DNA from: Shewanella abyssi
GTDB lineage: Bacteria; Pseudomonadota; Gammaproteobacteria; Enterobacterales; Shewanellaceae
Direction: 5' to 3'
Assembly (NCBI RefSeq): GCF_023284025.1
Contig: NZ_JAKIKR010000004.1
Span: 62,001 to 126,000 of the forward strand
DNA: 64,000 bases
In this document: in pieces, positions 1-8,291 of the stretch
How positions within the stretch are numbered: position 1 is the first letter of the stretch
How the letters are laid out: each line of letters begins with the position of its first letter
Program-made: the position numbers and the translations under genes
Notes under the pieces: generated by a model
Told to the model about the DNA's origin: nothing
The model's database searches: none
Seen by the model: the letters and a program-made list of their open reading frames with translations, nothing else

Positions 1-3000
1 CGTTGTTTTGCTTGATAGCATTTCTGCATACTTATGGGAGAGATGATTGTGTTTTTAGCGATCTGAACTTGCAACAGTTCACTGGCGGATAACTTATTAA
101 GGTAAAGCCTATTCGCTGGTTGCCTTTCCACAATAATTTCAAAAAAGTGCGTCGACTTCGCTGCGTGTAATGCGCTTTGTTTATAATCCTTATTTTTAAG
201 GTAAAAAGTCGCTGCAGCAAAATGATATTTTGCCCAAACAATGTCAACTTGTATAGATTTTTTAAATGATTGATCAGCTTCGAGCATTGCAGCAATCTGT
301 ATTGGTCGATACTCTTTAGGCAAGCTTTGAGAGTCATCGATAAATATTTGCATAATAAAAAAGGTGTTATATTGCTGTAGCCGCCAGAGTTTATTTTCAG
401 GGTCATGTTTTAATGCCTCTGTTATAGCTTGATAGCTCAATTGAGCCTGATTATAAGCATCTTTATCACGGCCAAGATAATGAAATAAAGTTGCAAGTAG
501 GTGATGACTTCCTGCTAATCTTTCTAAGGTATAAGGGTCATTAATATTACTAGTGTTTAATTGCTGTTGGATTTTCCGGTGTATTTTTATAGCTGCATGA
601 ATATCGCCCTGTGCCAGCACTGCTCGAGCCAGCCACGAACGTGTATTGGCAACATCTGCAATTAGTTGAGAGTTGGTTGTATCTTTAGTTAGCGCTTGTA
701 GATTTAATTCTAACGAAGCCTCAAATCCCTTACGCGCATTAGCAAAGTCCTGTAGCTCCATCGACACCGACCCTAGCGTACTCTGCGCATAGGACAACTC
801 CATCAAGGCATCATTATCCTCTGGCGCGATATCAAACATGCTCTGGCTGTAGGCGAGATATTTTTCAAACCACACTCTTGCCGCGTCCCAGTCGCTTTTA
901 TCGTAATCGAGCTGGCCTATCCAAAAGGCATTGGCGCCTAAGGTTTTAAGCAGCTCTAAATTGTGTGGCTGCTGATTTAATAACGCGGTTAACTTGCTGC
1001 GGGCGGCATGAAAGGCGCTGCTGGCCTCATCGAGTTTATTACGTGAATAGGCTACTTCGCCCATGGCCTCTAAGGTTTGCGCATGTTGGAAGTTAGCGTC
1101 AAAGCCAAGGTTGTTATCGTAGCTTTTTTTACCGGCGAGGTTGGCGTCGGTAAAGTATTCTAACGCTTTATTGCTGATGCCATCGAGCAGATCCATACGG
1201 CCGATGCCGCGCATCTTGTCGGCGAAATCCCCCACCATAAAGCCGAGCAGGTTCTCTGCCGCCAAGCGCTTTTGCTGGGCGACCTTTTCCGCTTGGTTAC
1301 TCTTGATACTCATCATTAGCGACAGCACAGACAAAATGCACAGCGTTGCTATGGTGAGGCGTTTACGCCAGCGCTTTAGCTGCTGTTGTTGGGCTGAGGC
1401 GGCAATGAGCTCGCGCTCTTGGGGCTCGATGGCAAACAGGGGGTTTTGCTGCAGGGTTTGCGCCTCTTTGAGCGGTTTGCCGCCCGCGAGCAGATAGGCA
1501 CTGTTTTTGTGCTCTTTGCGCCAGCGTTTGGCAAGGTGATATAAACGGCTTTTTATCTGCAAGTCACTGAGATGCGCCTCTATCCAGCTGGTGGCACGGG
1601 GCCAGCGGCGTAATAGCGCTTCGTGGGCGATGCTAAAGCAGGGTTCTCCATTTTGCAGGTGGGAGACAAACAGTCGGCTGTCGACCATGGCTTGCACCAG
1701 GGCATGTGCTGACTCGGTCTGTAGCTGTGACCAGCGGGCGGTGCGGCTGGTGATGGATATTTCGTCTTCCCTTAAGGTGATCAGCAGGGACAGTACCTGT
1801 GGCAGGCAGGCTTTTTGCTCAGCGGTTAAGCTATTAACCGCGTCTTCGGCGTTTTTACCGATGGCGCCCTCGATGCCGCCGAGCTCTTTATAGACTGACA
1901 CTTGCAGTTGATTATCGGCGCTGCGCTTTAGATATAATGCCTGCAACATATATTGCAGCATCGGCAGCGCATCTGGGTTGCTGGCGGCCTCGCTGCAAAG
2001 CAGTTGGTCTAGCGGCATGGCAGTGTCGGGGTCGTTGTCCCAGCTTAGGTTGGCGGCAATGGCAGGCAGACGGATCATCTGCAACAGCTCGCTGCGAGAG
2101 GGCGGCGCTAAATCGAAATGAGCGCCGCGGCTTTTGCCCGCCATTAAGGTGGGGAAGTTCACCAGCAGCGGGTAAAACTCATTGCGGCAAGCACTGAGTA
2201 TCAATACGGTGCCCGAGGTGGCCAAGTGCTCGATAAGCTCGACAAATTGATGGCGTTCATCATCGTTAAACAAGGGGGACGACAGTAAAATTTCTAGTCT
2301 GTCGATAAACAGCGAGAAATGGGTAAAGCCCTCGGTTTGTGCTTTTAGTGCTTGCTGGCATAGCTTAATGACGGCATTGGGCTTATTGATCAAGCTGGTG
2401 GCCAGTGTGTCGGCACTATAACCATCAAACACCGGCAGCTCGTTTATCTCCCAGTCGAGCATGGCACTGGCCAGCTCAATAAACAGCTGTGAACCGCTAA
2501 CATCGGCAAAATCGAGCTCGCTATAGGAGGCGACTTTGACACTGTTGTAACCGGCGGTGGTCATTAAATTAGGCATTACGCCGGCATTGATGAGCGATGA
2601 CTTACCGCTGCCGCTAGGGCCAAGGGTCAGGCAAAAGGCTCTGCCGTATTTAATTTGCTGGCTTATTCTATCCAGCAAGACGCTGATCTGTTTACCGCGG
2701 CCAAAGAAGACGTCGGCATAGTCGGCACCATAGGCTTGTAGGCCGGGAAAGGGTGAACCACTTTGCCAACTCTGATGGTCGGCGACTTTTTCTTGGCCAA
2801 TGGGAAAGCGTACTTCAGCTAAGGTGCGATAACCGCGTTTACGAATGGTTTCAATGAATATGGGGGAGGTTGCGCTGTCGCCGAGTGCGCGGCGTATTTG
2901 ATTGATGATTTTATGTAGCGGGTTGTCACCCACATCGGTGTTGGGCCAGCAATGGTTAACAATGTCATCGCTACTTAATACTTCACCTGCGCGTTGGCAC

Positions 3001-3119
3001 AGTAGTGTTAGCACATCCATGGCTTTGGGTTCTAGCTGCTTGACCTGTTTACCGGCGCGCAAGCTATTAGCGCTGGGATCAATTTGCCATTCACCGAAGA
3101 AAAAAGTGGTATCACTCAT
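1..3119 (-). CDS. winged-helix / nSTAND-like ATPase / TPR regulator, 3' end outside window
   Basis: The reading frame is open from ATG 3119 to base 1 with no stop, 1039 codons visible, so the C-terminus is missing. Residues 1-100 are an OmpR/CadC-type winged helix (ends with IRKRGYRTLAEV). Next comes the FPGLQAY...FFGR signature typical of nSTAND1 NTPases, then a Walker A GPSGSGKS at residues 167-174 and a probable Walker B LFIDRLE near residue 270. One hydrophobic segment lies at about 588-603. The remainder is helical and looks like TPR repeats. By family analogy it is a one-component regulator that uses ATP-dependent conformational switching. The ligand is unknown. Codon choice changes: the first 800 codons are GC-rich, the last 230 AT-rich. 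It reads away from the neighbouring genes, so no operon partner is visible here. Confidence 0.85.
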   Translation of the reverse strand, partial: MSDTTFFFGEWQIDPSANSLRAGKQVKQLEPKAMDVLTLLCQRAGEVLSSDDIVNHCWPNTDVGDNPLHKIINQIRRALGDSATSPIFIETIRKRGYRTLAEVRFPIGQEKVADHQSWQSGSPFPGLQAYGADYADVFFGRGKQISVLLDRISQQIKYGRAFCLTLGPSGSGKSSLINAGVMPNLMTTAGYNSVKVASYSELDFADVSGSQLFIELASAMLDWEINELPVFDGYSADTLATSLINKPNAVIKLCQQALKAQTEGFTHFSLFIDRLEILLSSPLFNDDERHQFVELIEHLATSGTVLILSACRNEFYPLLVNFPTLMAGKSRGAHFDLAPPSRSELLQMIRLPAIAANLSWDNDPDTAMPLDQLLCSEAASNPDALPMLQYMLQALYLKRSADNQLQVSVYKELGGIEGAIGKNAEDAVNSLTAEQKACLPQVLSLLITLREDEISITSRTARWSQLQTESAHALVQAMVDSRLFVSHLQNGEPCFSIAHEALLRRWPRATSWIEAHLSDLQIKSRLYHLAKRWRKEHKNSAYLLAGGKPLKEAQTLQQNPLFAIEPQERELIAASAQQQQLKRWRKRLTIATLCILSVLSLMMSIKSNQAEKVAQQKRLAAENLLGFMVGDFADKMRGIGRMDLLDGISNKALEYFTDANLAGKKSYDNNLGFDANFQHAQTLEAMGEVAYSRNKLDEASSAFHAARSKLTALLNQQPHNLELLKTLGANAFWIGQLDYDKSDWDAARVWFEKYLAYSQSMFDIAPEDNDALMELSYAQSTLGSVSMELQDFANARKGFEASLELNLQALTKDTTNSQLIADVANTRSWLARAVLAQGDIHAAIKIHRKIQQQLNTSNINDPYTLERLAGSHHLLATLFHYLGRDKDAYNQAQLSYQAITEALKHDPENKLWRLQQYNTFFIMQIFIDDSQSLPKEYRPIQIAAMLEADQSFKKSIQVDIVWAKYHFAAATFYLKNKDYKQSALHAAKSTHFFEIIVERQPANRLYLNKLSASELLQVQIAKNTIISPISMQKCYQAKQ

Positions 3120-3503
3120 AGTTTCATTCCATTGGTTCTATAGGGCGATGCATAACCGCTTAGCACTCAATCAGTCCTATTGGGTTTAGCCTGAAGCTAA
3201 TAAAAATGAATTCTGAAATCAGGCATTTAAAGACTAAAGCGTCAATGATTATGTCACCGTTTAGGATGTAATAGAAGAGTGTGGCTTGTTATTTTAATGT
3301 TTATTTTGTCGGCGTTATTAAGATGTGTTGAAGATGACTTTTATAGGGCGTTAAATCGATCCTACGGCTACAAAATTAACGCGTATTTTTATTGAGGAGC
3401 TAGCACTAACAGGGCTTTTGAAGTTAGTGGGTCTTTACTTTTATCTCGAAGTGTTCGATATTTAAAGCGCTATAGAATTAATCCGTCGTCAATGGAGGAC
3501 GTT
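3120..3503. other. intergenic region between divergent genes
   Basis: This 384-base AT-rich gap separates the minus-strand regulator from the plus-strand small membrane protein. It must hold both promoters, but I see no convincing -35/-10 pair, operator repeat or RNA gene. Short in-frame ORFs here have no ribosome binding site. Confidence 0.4.
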
Positions 3504-3827
3504 ATGTCAGTATTAACAATCGGTTTTTTGCTGCTGCTTTTAGGGATCGCCTTTATGGGAATGCCCGATCTTAACCGTACGCTTAAGCAACACGACAGGG
3601 AGCAGTGGAATACTTTGCTAGGTTATCAAGGCGCATTTATGGCGCCTTTCGATAGGTTGACATTGTTTAGCTGGACCTTGAGTCGTCGCTTTGAGGGATC
3701 TGACAATATCGATATTCAGTACGCTGGTTACCAAGCTTTTAAGCAGGCGACTCGGGTTAAATACACCCTGTTAGTTGGCATTTCGCTGATTATTATTGGG
3801 TCTATTACCTCTTTGTTAGGCTATTAA
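3504..3827 (+). CDS. small two-helix membrane protein, unknown function
   Basis: A 107-residue protein that I do not recognise. Residues 1-17 and about 86-107 are hydrophobic and likely membrane-spanning. The middle is polar (DREQWNTLLGYQGAF), so a hairpin topology is likely. ATG 3504 is preferred over ATG 3492 because GGAGG at 3494-3498 sits five bases before 3504, whereas 3492 overlaps that site. It stands alone between the divergent regulator and the convergent flavoprotein gene, with no clue to function from its neighbours. Confidence 0.7.
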   Translation: MSVLTIGFLLLLLGIAFMGMPDLNRTLKQHDREQWNTLLGYQGAFMAPFDRLTLFSWTLSRRFEGSDNIDIQYAGYQAFKQATRVKYTLLVGISLIIIGSITSLLGY

Positions 3828-3899
3828 TCGGCAGCATTAACGACGCTAGGCAACACCTTGCGCTGCTTAGTCTTATTGGTTTGATTTAATTTGCCGCTG

Positions 3900-5003
3900 C
3901 TATGGTGGCGGCTGTTGTCTTTTTTGCCAAAATGCACTCTGTGGCCAGCGTTGCTCCTCATTATAGAAATAGGCTTTCTGGCCTAAGTATTGGATGAAGT
4001 TACTGGCCACGCTATTGCGATATTGATTGATGGTTTGCGCATCATCATTGAGCCAATCGGTAATCGCGGCGGCGGCATCAATGCCATTGTTAAGCGCTTT
4101 ATAAATTCCTTGTGAACTGATGGGGTCAAAGCTAGATGCGGCATCGCCCACGGCGAGCCAATGTTCGGCTGCCGGTGGATCCATAATGGCGGATTGAGCG
4201 ACCCAGGTATGCAGGCGACTTGGTGCAGCTTGATTGATAATCGGCTTGATGTGTAGCGTCTGCTGCATTGCTTGTTGCCAGTGAACACTACTTTTGAGCT
4301 GTTTCTGTTGAATCGTTGCGGGATCGGTGGCGACGGTAACGATCACCTGTTTGTTGGGCAGGTGGGCTAGATACCACCAGCCATAATCGACCGCTTCAAG
4401 CAGTGTCATTTGCCGATAACTGTTGGCCGAACTAATGTTGCTGGCGTCAAAGTATGCACTGACCGCCACTAGCTGATCTTCAATATTTGCTTTGGCGTCA
4501 AACTGGCGTGCCACTTTGGCACTGCGGCCGCTGGCATCAACAATGAAGCGGCACCTTAGCTCAGCATTGTTACGCAATGTAACCTTTATCGGGTAGGCGT
4601 GCTTATCACGGATCAGGCTTGCAAAATGGGTGTTTTTCAGCAGTGCCCCGCCTCTTTTTTGCAGTTGCAGCGCTAAAAACTTATCGAAAGAGGCTCGGTT
4701 TAAATGCCAGCCATGGCCCTGTGGATTAAAGAGGTAGTCGTTAAACCCTAACTGATCACTACCCCAACTTGAATAACTGCCTAAACAGGGAGCATGTTTT
4801 TGCGCAGTGAATGCGTCCCAGATCCCTAGTTTTTCTAACAGTTGACGGCTATCGGGTGGAATGCTCTCGCCAATACGCGGCGCAGTGTAATCACTGGCCT
4901 CGATGACAAGAGTATTGCTAACCCCTAGGTTGTGCAACGCAATTGCCGTTGCACAACCTGCGGGCCCCCCTCCGACGATAATGACGTCATAGAGTGGTTG
5001 CAT
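3900..5003 (-). CDS. LodB-like FAD-dependent oxidoreductase (CTQ maturation flavoprotein)
   Basis: A 367-residue flavoprotein of the tryptophan-halogenase / geranylgeranyl-reductase fold. It has the N-terminal dinucleotide motif VIIVGGGPAGCATA (residues 8-21), the GES(I) element (IGESIPPDSRQLLEKLG) and the second FAD motif GDAASSFDPISSQG. It starts four bases after the LodA-like gene ends and its GAGG ribosome site overlaps that stop codon, so the pair is probably translationally coupled. In Marinomonas LodA/LodB and in GoxA/GoxB, such a flavoprotein is needed to form the cysteine tryptophylquinone of the oxidase. By position and family this protein most likely does the same. A true halogenase is less likely because of the partner gene; substrate residues were not checked. 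Confidence 0.85.
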   Translation of the reverse strand: MQPLYDVIIVGGGPAGCATAIALHNLGVSNTLVIEASDYTAPRIGESIPPDSRQLLEKLGIWDAFTAQKHAPCLGSYSSWGSDQLGFNDYLFNPQGHGWHLNRASFDKFLALQLQKRGGALLKNTHFASLIRDKHAYPIKVTLRNNAELRCRFIVDASGRSAKVARQFDAKANIEDQLVAVSAYFDASNISSANSYRQMTLLEAVDYGWWYLAHLPNKQVIVTVATDPATIQQKQLKSSVHWQQAMQQTLHIKPIINQAAPSRLHTWVAQSAIMDPPAAEHWLAVGDAASSFDPISSQGIYKALNNGIDAAAAITDWLNDDAQTINQYRNSVASNFIQYLGQKAYFYNEEQRWPQSAFWQKRQQPPP

Positions 5004-5006
5004 CGA

Positions 5007-7130
5007 TTACCTCGTCTTTTTGATGGCAGTCTTGTCTCCTGCCACCATTGGCCATGGCGCTGGCGCTTTTAGATTTGGCGTAGCCCCGGAGAGTCGACTC
5101 TCAACCTCCAGATAGACGTTGTCGGGGTAGCTTGCGCCGTCATCGATGGTGGTGGCTTGCACTATCACGCCGATGTCGTTCCACTTTTCTAGCATTTCAC
5201 GGTACTCCCAGAATCGCCCGGCGTTAGCCAGATTGCCGCTATCCTCTGGGCTATTTTCTCTTGGAACTGTGCCGCTGCCTCTGACGGAGTAGCGTTGTGG
5301 TGGCAGGCCGTGGCGGTCTTTCTCTATCTGTTGATCTTGATAGTCTTGCGCTGTGTAGACGGTGACCGGGCGCTGTGCAGGCCAAGACCAATACAGGGTT
5401 TGCGAATCTTGGGTGTTAGGTGATGTTTGGTGAATGGCACAGGAGTTATAGTCTGCATGCCAGGGCAGCGCCATAAATTTGGTGGCATCGCCGGGTTCTA
5501 GCCCTAAATATTCGACATCTTCATGACGGGGGATCCAGCCAAGCGTGAGTAACGGGGTGCCATAACTGAGGCTGTTATCGATTACCGAGGTGTAGTCGAG
5601 GCTTTTGTGGTGGATCCTGAAGGGACCCGCACCCTGCTGCCAGTTGCTGACATACATGCTCGGCTCGCGGATCACCCAAGTCATGTCGATACCTGGGCTA
5701 AAGCGGCCGCCTAGGCAGTTTTGCAGTGTGGCACGATCAAGGTATTCGCCTGCGCCTAGCGGGTTATCGTTGGTCTTTTTGTATTGATGATTCGACCAGC
5801 AGTGCAGGGCGTGATATTGGGTGACAGTTGGGCTGAGGAAGGGCTTGCCGCCAGCGGGGCTAGAATCGCCTAATGATAATGGCATTAGCGGCGCGCCGAC
5901 ATCGATAGACTGCGAGCGCCAGCTTGCTTGCTTACCTGCATTAGGTTGGCGAATATAAGCCAGACCCGCCAAGATGGTTTCATCGGGGTTATCGTCGGCG
6001 GTAATGCTGTCGACACTGTTGTGGGCGTCAATAGCAAAGCCGGGGAGGTAGGCGTTCCACAGTTGCTGGGCGGTGGCTCTGAATATCGGCTTGATATGAT
6101 CGTCAAAAGCGGGTTGGTAGTCGGGGTTAAACTTGCCCTGATGATATACCGCGGGCTCTAGCGCCAACTCTCGCAGGAAGAGGTCGTAGGCTTCGTCGAA
6201 AAGTGACACCACATTGAGGGTTTGCGGGGCATAGCTTGGATCGGTTACCACGACCCAGCCGCCAAATACCGCTTCTGTGGTGCCGTCGTCAAACAACACC
6301 GTCGCATTCACTGGGCCGTCGGAGGTGTCGTCAAACCATTGATCGTTGTTGACGGGGTTATTGATTTTAACCTTGTCCTCTGCGTCGAGCTTCCACGCAT
6401 TACTCTTGCCATATCCGCCGGCGACAATGAGGCGACCACTGCTGTCGGTTTCCATTTCACCTAAGCTGTCGATGCGACCCTGAGGGGTGTCGAGTTGCTC
6501 AAAATGCATATAGGGAAATGATTGCGGGTAGTCAGGCAGACTGATGATCTCGCCATCTTTCTCTATGCTCGCCTGCTCGGCTGGACAGAAGCTGGCTTTG
6601 CTGTCGCAGCCCTTTAGTGCACGAGGTCCGGCGTCAATGATCAGTTTTTTCAGTCTCGCGCTATTGTATGGATCTAGCCCTTCGCGCAGATTCCTTAACG
6701 TCGGGGTGCCGCCATTGTCGTAGGCGACGGCGCCGTGGTCATCGTCATTGGCAAACCAACTGCATTTCTTATTGGCTAGATGCACGCTCCATACAATATC
6801 GACCACTTTCTTGCCGTTGATACTACTGCCAATTTTTATCTCGGCGCCGTTGTTGGCGGGGTACTGGTCAACATCTTCTGTGGGGTAGGCAAAAATACGA
6901 AAGCGTGCCGCTTGGCGTTTAAAGGCGCCACAACTGTCGCGAAATTCAGAGCTGCTGATGATGGTGTCTTCTGTGCCGGGGCGGATCGGTAGCCCGCCTG
7001 TCGTTGGGTCGCCAGGTTTACCGGGTTGTGGCATCGCTGCAATGGACTCTGGTGCGAGGTAGTACTCACTGCTGTTGCCGACACGAGCAATACCAATGGC
7101 GGGATGAATTTTAAAAATAGACTGAGTCAT
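5007..7130 (-). CDS. LodA/GoxA-like CTQ-dependent amino-acid oxidase
   Basis: A 707-residue protein starting MTQSIFKIHPAIGIARVGNS, the characteristic N-terminus of LodA-type quinoprotein oxidases (L-lysine epsilon-oxidase, glycine oxidase). Family members oxidatively deaminate an amino acid to release H2O2 and ammonia, using a cysteine-tryptophylquinone cofactor made within the chain. The motif PWHADYNSC places Asp560 four residues before Cys564, the spacing of LodA Asp512/Cys516. The Trp partner cannot be fixed by eye: W581, W583, W641 and W650 are candidates, with W650 (KWNDIGVIV) the most family-like. No signal peptide is visible, as in other family members that are nonetheless exported. 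ATG 7130 has AGGAGC eight bases upstream and follows the previous stop by two bases. The substrate cannot be read from sequence. Confidence 0.88.
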   Translation of the reverse strand: MTQSIFKIHPAIGIARVGNSSEYYLAPESIAAMPQPGKPGDPTTGGLPIRPGTEDTIISSSEFRDSCGAFKRQAARFRIFAYPTEDVDQYPANNGAEIKIGSSINGKKVVDIVWSVHLANKKCSWFANDDDHGAVAYDNGGTPTLRNLREGLDPYNSARLKKLIIDAGPRALKGCDSKASFCPAEQASIEKDGEIISLPDYPQSFPYMHFEQLDTPQGRIDSLGEMETDSSGRLIVAGGYGKSNAWKLDAEDKVKINNPVNNDQWFDDTSDGPVNATVLFDDGTTEAVFGGWVVVTDPSYAPQTLNVVSLFDEAYDLFLRELALEPAVYHQGKFNPDYQPAFDDHIKPIFRATAQQLWNAYLPGFAIDAHNSVDSITADDNPDETILAGLAYIRQPNAGKQASWRSQSIDVGAPLMPLSLGDSSPAGGKPFLSPTVTQYHALHCWSNHQYKKTNDNPLGAGEYLDRATLQNCLGGRFSPGIDMTWVIREPSMYVSNWQQGAGPFRIHHKSLDYTSVIDNSLSYGTPLLTLGWIPRHEDVEYLGLEPGDATKFMALPWHADYNSCAIHQTSPNTQDSQTLYWSWPAQRPVTVYTAQDYQDQQIEKDRHGLPPQRYSVRGSGTVPRENSPEDSGNLANAGRFWEYREMLEKWNDIGVIVQATTIDDGASYPDNVYLEVESRLSGATPNLKAPAPWPMVAGDKTAIKKTR

Positions 7131-7132
7131 GA

Positions 7133-8278
7133 TTATTGCTCCTGTTGGCTTGCTGAAGTAGAGAATGCGGGGACAACGCCGTTTTCCCAGCAGGCGGCAA
7201 TGGCTGCACCTACCTTGTACATGGTGTTACCAAACTCGGCGCCAGCCATTTGTTGCACTGCCGCAACGCTAATGTCGTTACTATTGGCCAGTTGCTGTTG
7301 GTAGATTGGGTTAAACACGATATTCATTAGCTGCAGGAAATGGCCAAAATGGTTGATGAGGATCTGCTGGTTTTTACGCCCTCGTGGACTGCCGAAGCCT
7401 AAGGGGAAGGTTTCTGGCAGCGTCTGCTTGCGTAAGTAGGTAAACTTTTGGAAGTGATCCCAATAGGGCTGAATATCATCGACATGATTTTGATATTCAG
7501 GCGGTAGCTGCTCCTGTTGGTAATCTTCATAGCGTTGCTCAATGGTGGCATCTGGGGAGATATTGTCATTGGGCCAAGCTGCGCCTTCACCCTGATCGAC
7601 AATCAGATCTATCAGGCCATTAACTTGCACCAGCCCTTCACAGCAGTCTTCACTGATTATTAGCGAGCTTACATCTGGGTAGGTGGAGGTAAAATGGGCG
7701 ACCTGATTATTATTGGGGATGATACATTCACTGAGCATGGCAGCTCCTTCGCGAATAGCTTGATAGATCTCGCCGATGGAACTGTACTCTGCGGTATTGG
7801 GGTCTAAAGTTGCACTGCTAAACTCACCAGGGCACTCAATAATGCACATGGCGTTGATACGCAGCACATCCATCGGACCTATTTGTGTGCTGTAAGGACT
7901 GAAGATCTTGGTGGGTTGATTTGGATTAGCTTCAAAGTCTAGATGGGGTACCTCGCCGCCATAGTGGGGGGCGGTGATGTGTAGATCGCAGCCATAGGCG
8001 TTGGCAATATTGGCCGCACATTGCATATGCAGCATCTCTTGGTTGACTACCGAGCGTACTAGGCGCCTGGCTTCTGACGCTTGGTCAATGACCGAATACA
8101 TGGCCGACATGTAAAACGGAATAGTATAGAGCTCTACGTCGACCGCCCATTGCAGGTGCTCTCTAAGGGCTTCAATGGTCCAAGGGTTTTGGCTGGTTAT
8201 CTTTTTAGGGTGCTTTAATGTACGGCTGTTTAGTAAGTCTTGCTGCGTTCTCGTCCCGAGAAATTGAGAAATGCTCAT
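7133..8278 (-). CDS. ferritin-like (VioB/iminophenyl-pyruvate dimer synthase-type) protein
   Basis: A 381-residue protein with a ferritin-like helical domain over residues about 28-250. It shows the paired carboxylate/His pattern: WAVDVELYTIPFYMS on one helix and NQEMLHMQCAANIANAYG on another, as in the ferritin-like domain shared with VioB, RebD and StaD. These family members act on amino-acid-derived imines or bind metal; here the reaction is unknown. ATG 8278 is chosen over the in-frame start at 8326 because AGGA lies eight bases upstream and the longer start would overlap the preceding gene by 35 bases. It sits between the di-haem cytochrome (13-base gap) and the LodA-like oxidase (2-base gap), so it is probably a working partner of that oxidase. 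The C-terminal third has no clear homology to me. Confidence 0.8.
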   Translation of the reverse strand: MSISQFLGTRTQQDLLNSRTLKHPKKITSQNPWTIEALREHLQWAVDVELYTIPFYMSAMYSVIDQASEARRLVRSVVNQEMLHMQCAANIANAYGCDLHITAPHYGGEVPHLDFEANPNQPTKIFSPYSTQIGPMDVLRINAMCIIECPGEFSSATLDPNTAEYSSIGEIYQAIREGAAMLSECIIPNNNQVAHFTSTYPDVSSLIISEDCCEGLVQVNGLIDLIVDQGEGAAWPNDNISPDATIEQRYEDYQQEQLPPEYQNHVDDIQPYWDHFQKFTYLRKQTLPETFPLGFGSPRGRKNQQILINHFGHFLQLMNIVFNPIYQQQLANSNDISVAAVQQMAGAEFGNTMYKVGAAIAACWENGVVPAFSTSASQQEQ

Positions 8279-8291
8279 CAGGTAATTCCTT

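Noticed and set aside
32..406. 124-residue minus-strand ORF
   Set aside because: It is out of frame with the long regulator reading frame that covers the same bases without a stop.
1141..2197. Three plus-strand ORFs of 86-118 residues
   Set aside because: They are antisense to the regulator gene, have no ribosome sites and read as low-complexity Ser/Arg/Ala shadows.
3492..3503. Upstream start for the small membrane protein
   Set aside because: This ATG overlaps the GGAGG that serves ATG 3504.
5605..7304. Several plus-strand ORFs of 60-92 residues
   Set aside because: Antisense shadows of the LodA-like and ferritin-like genes without family features.
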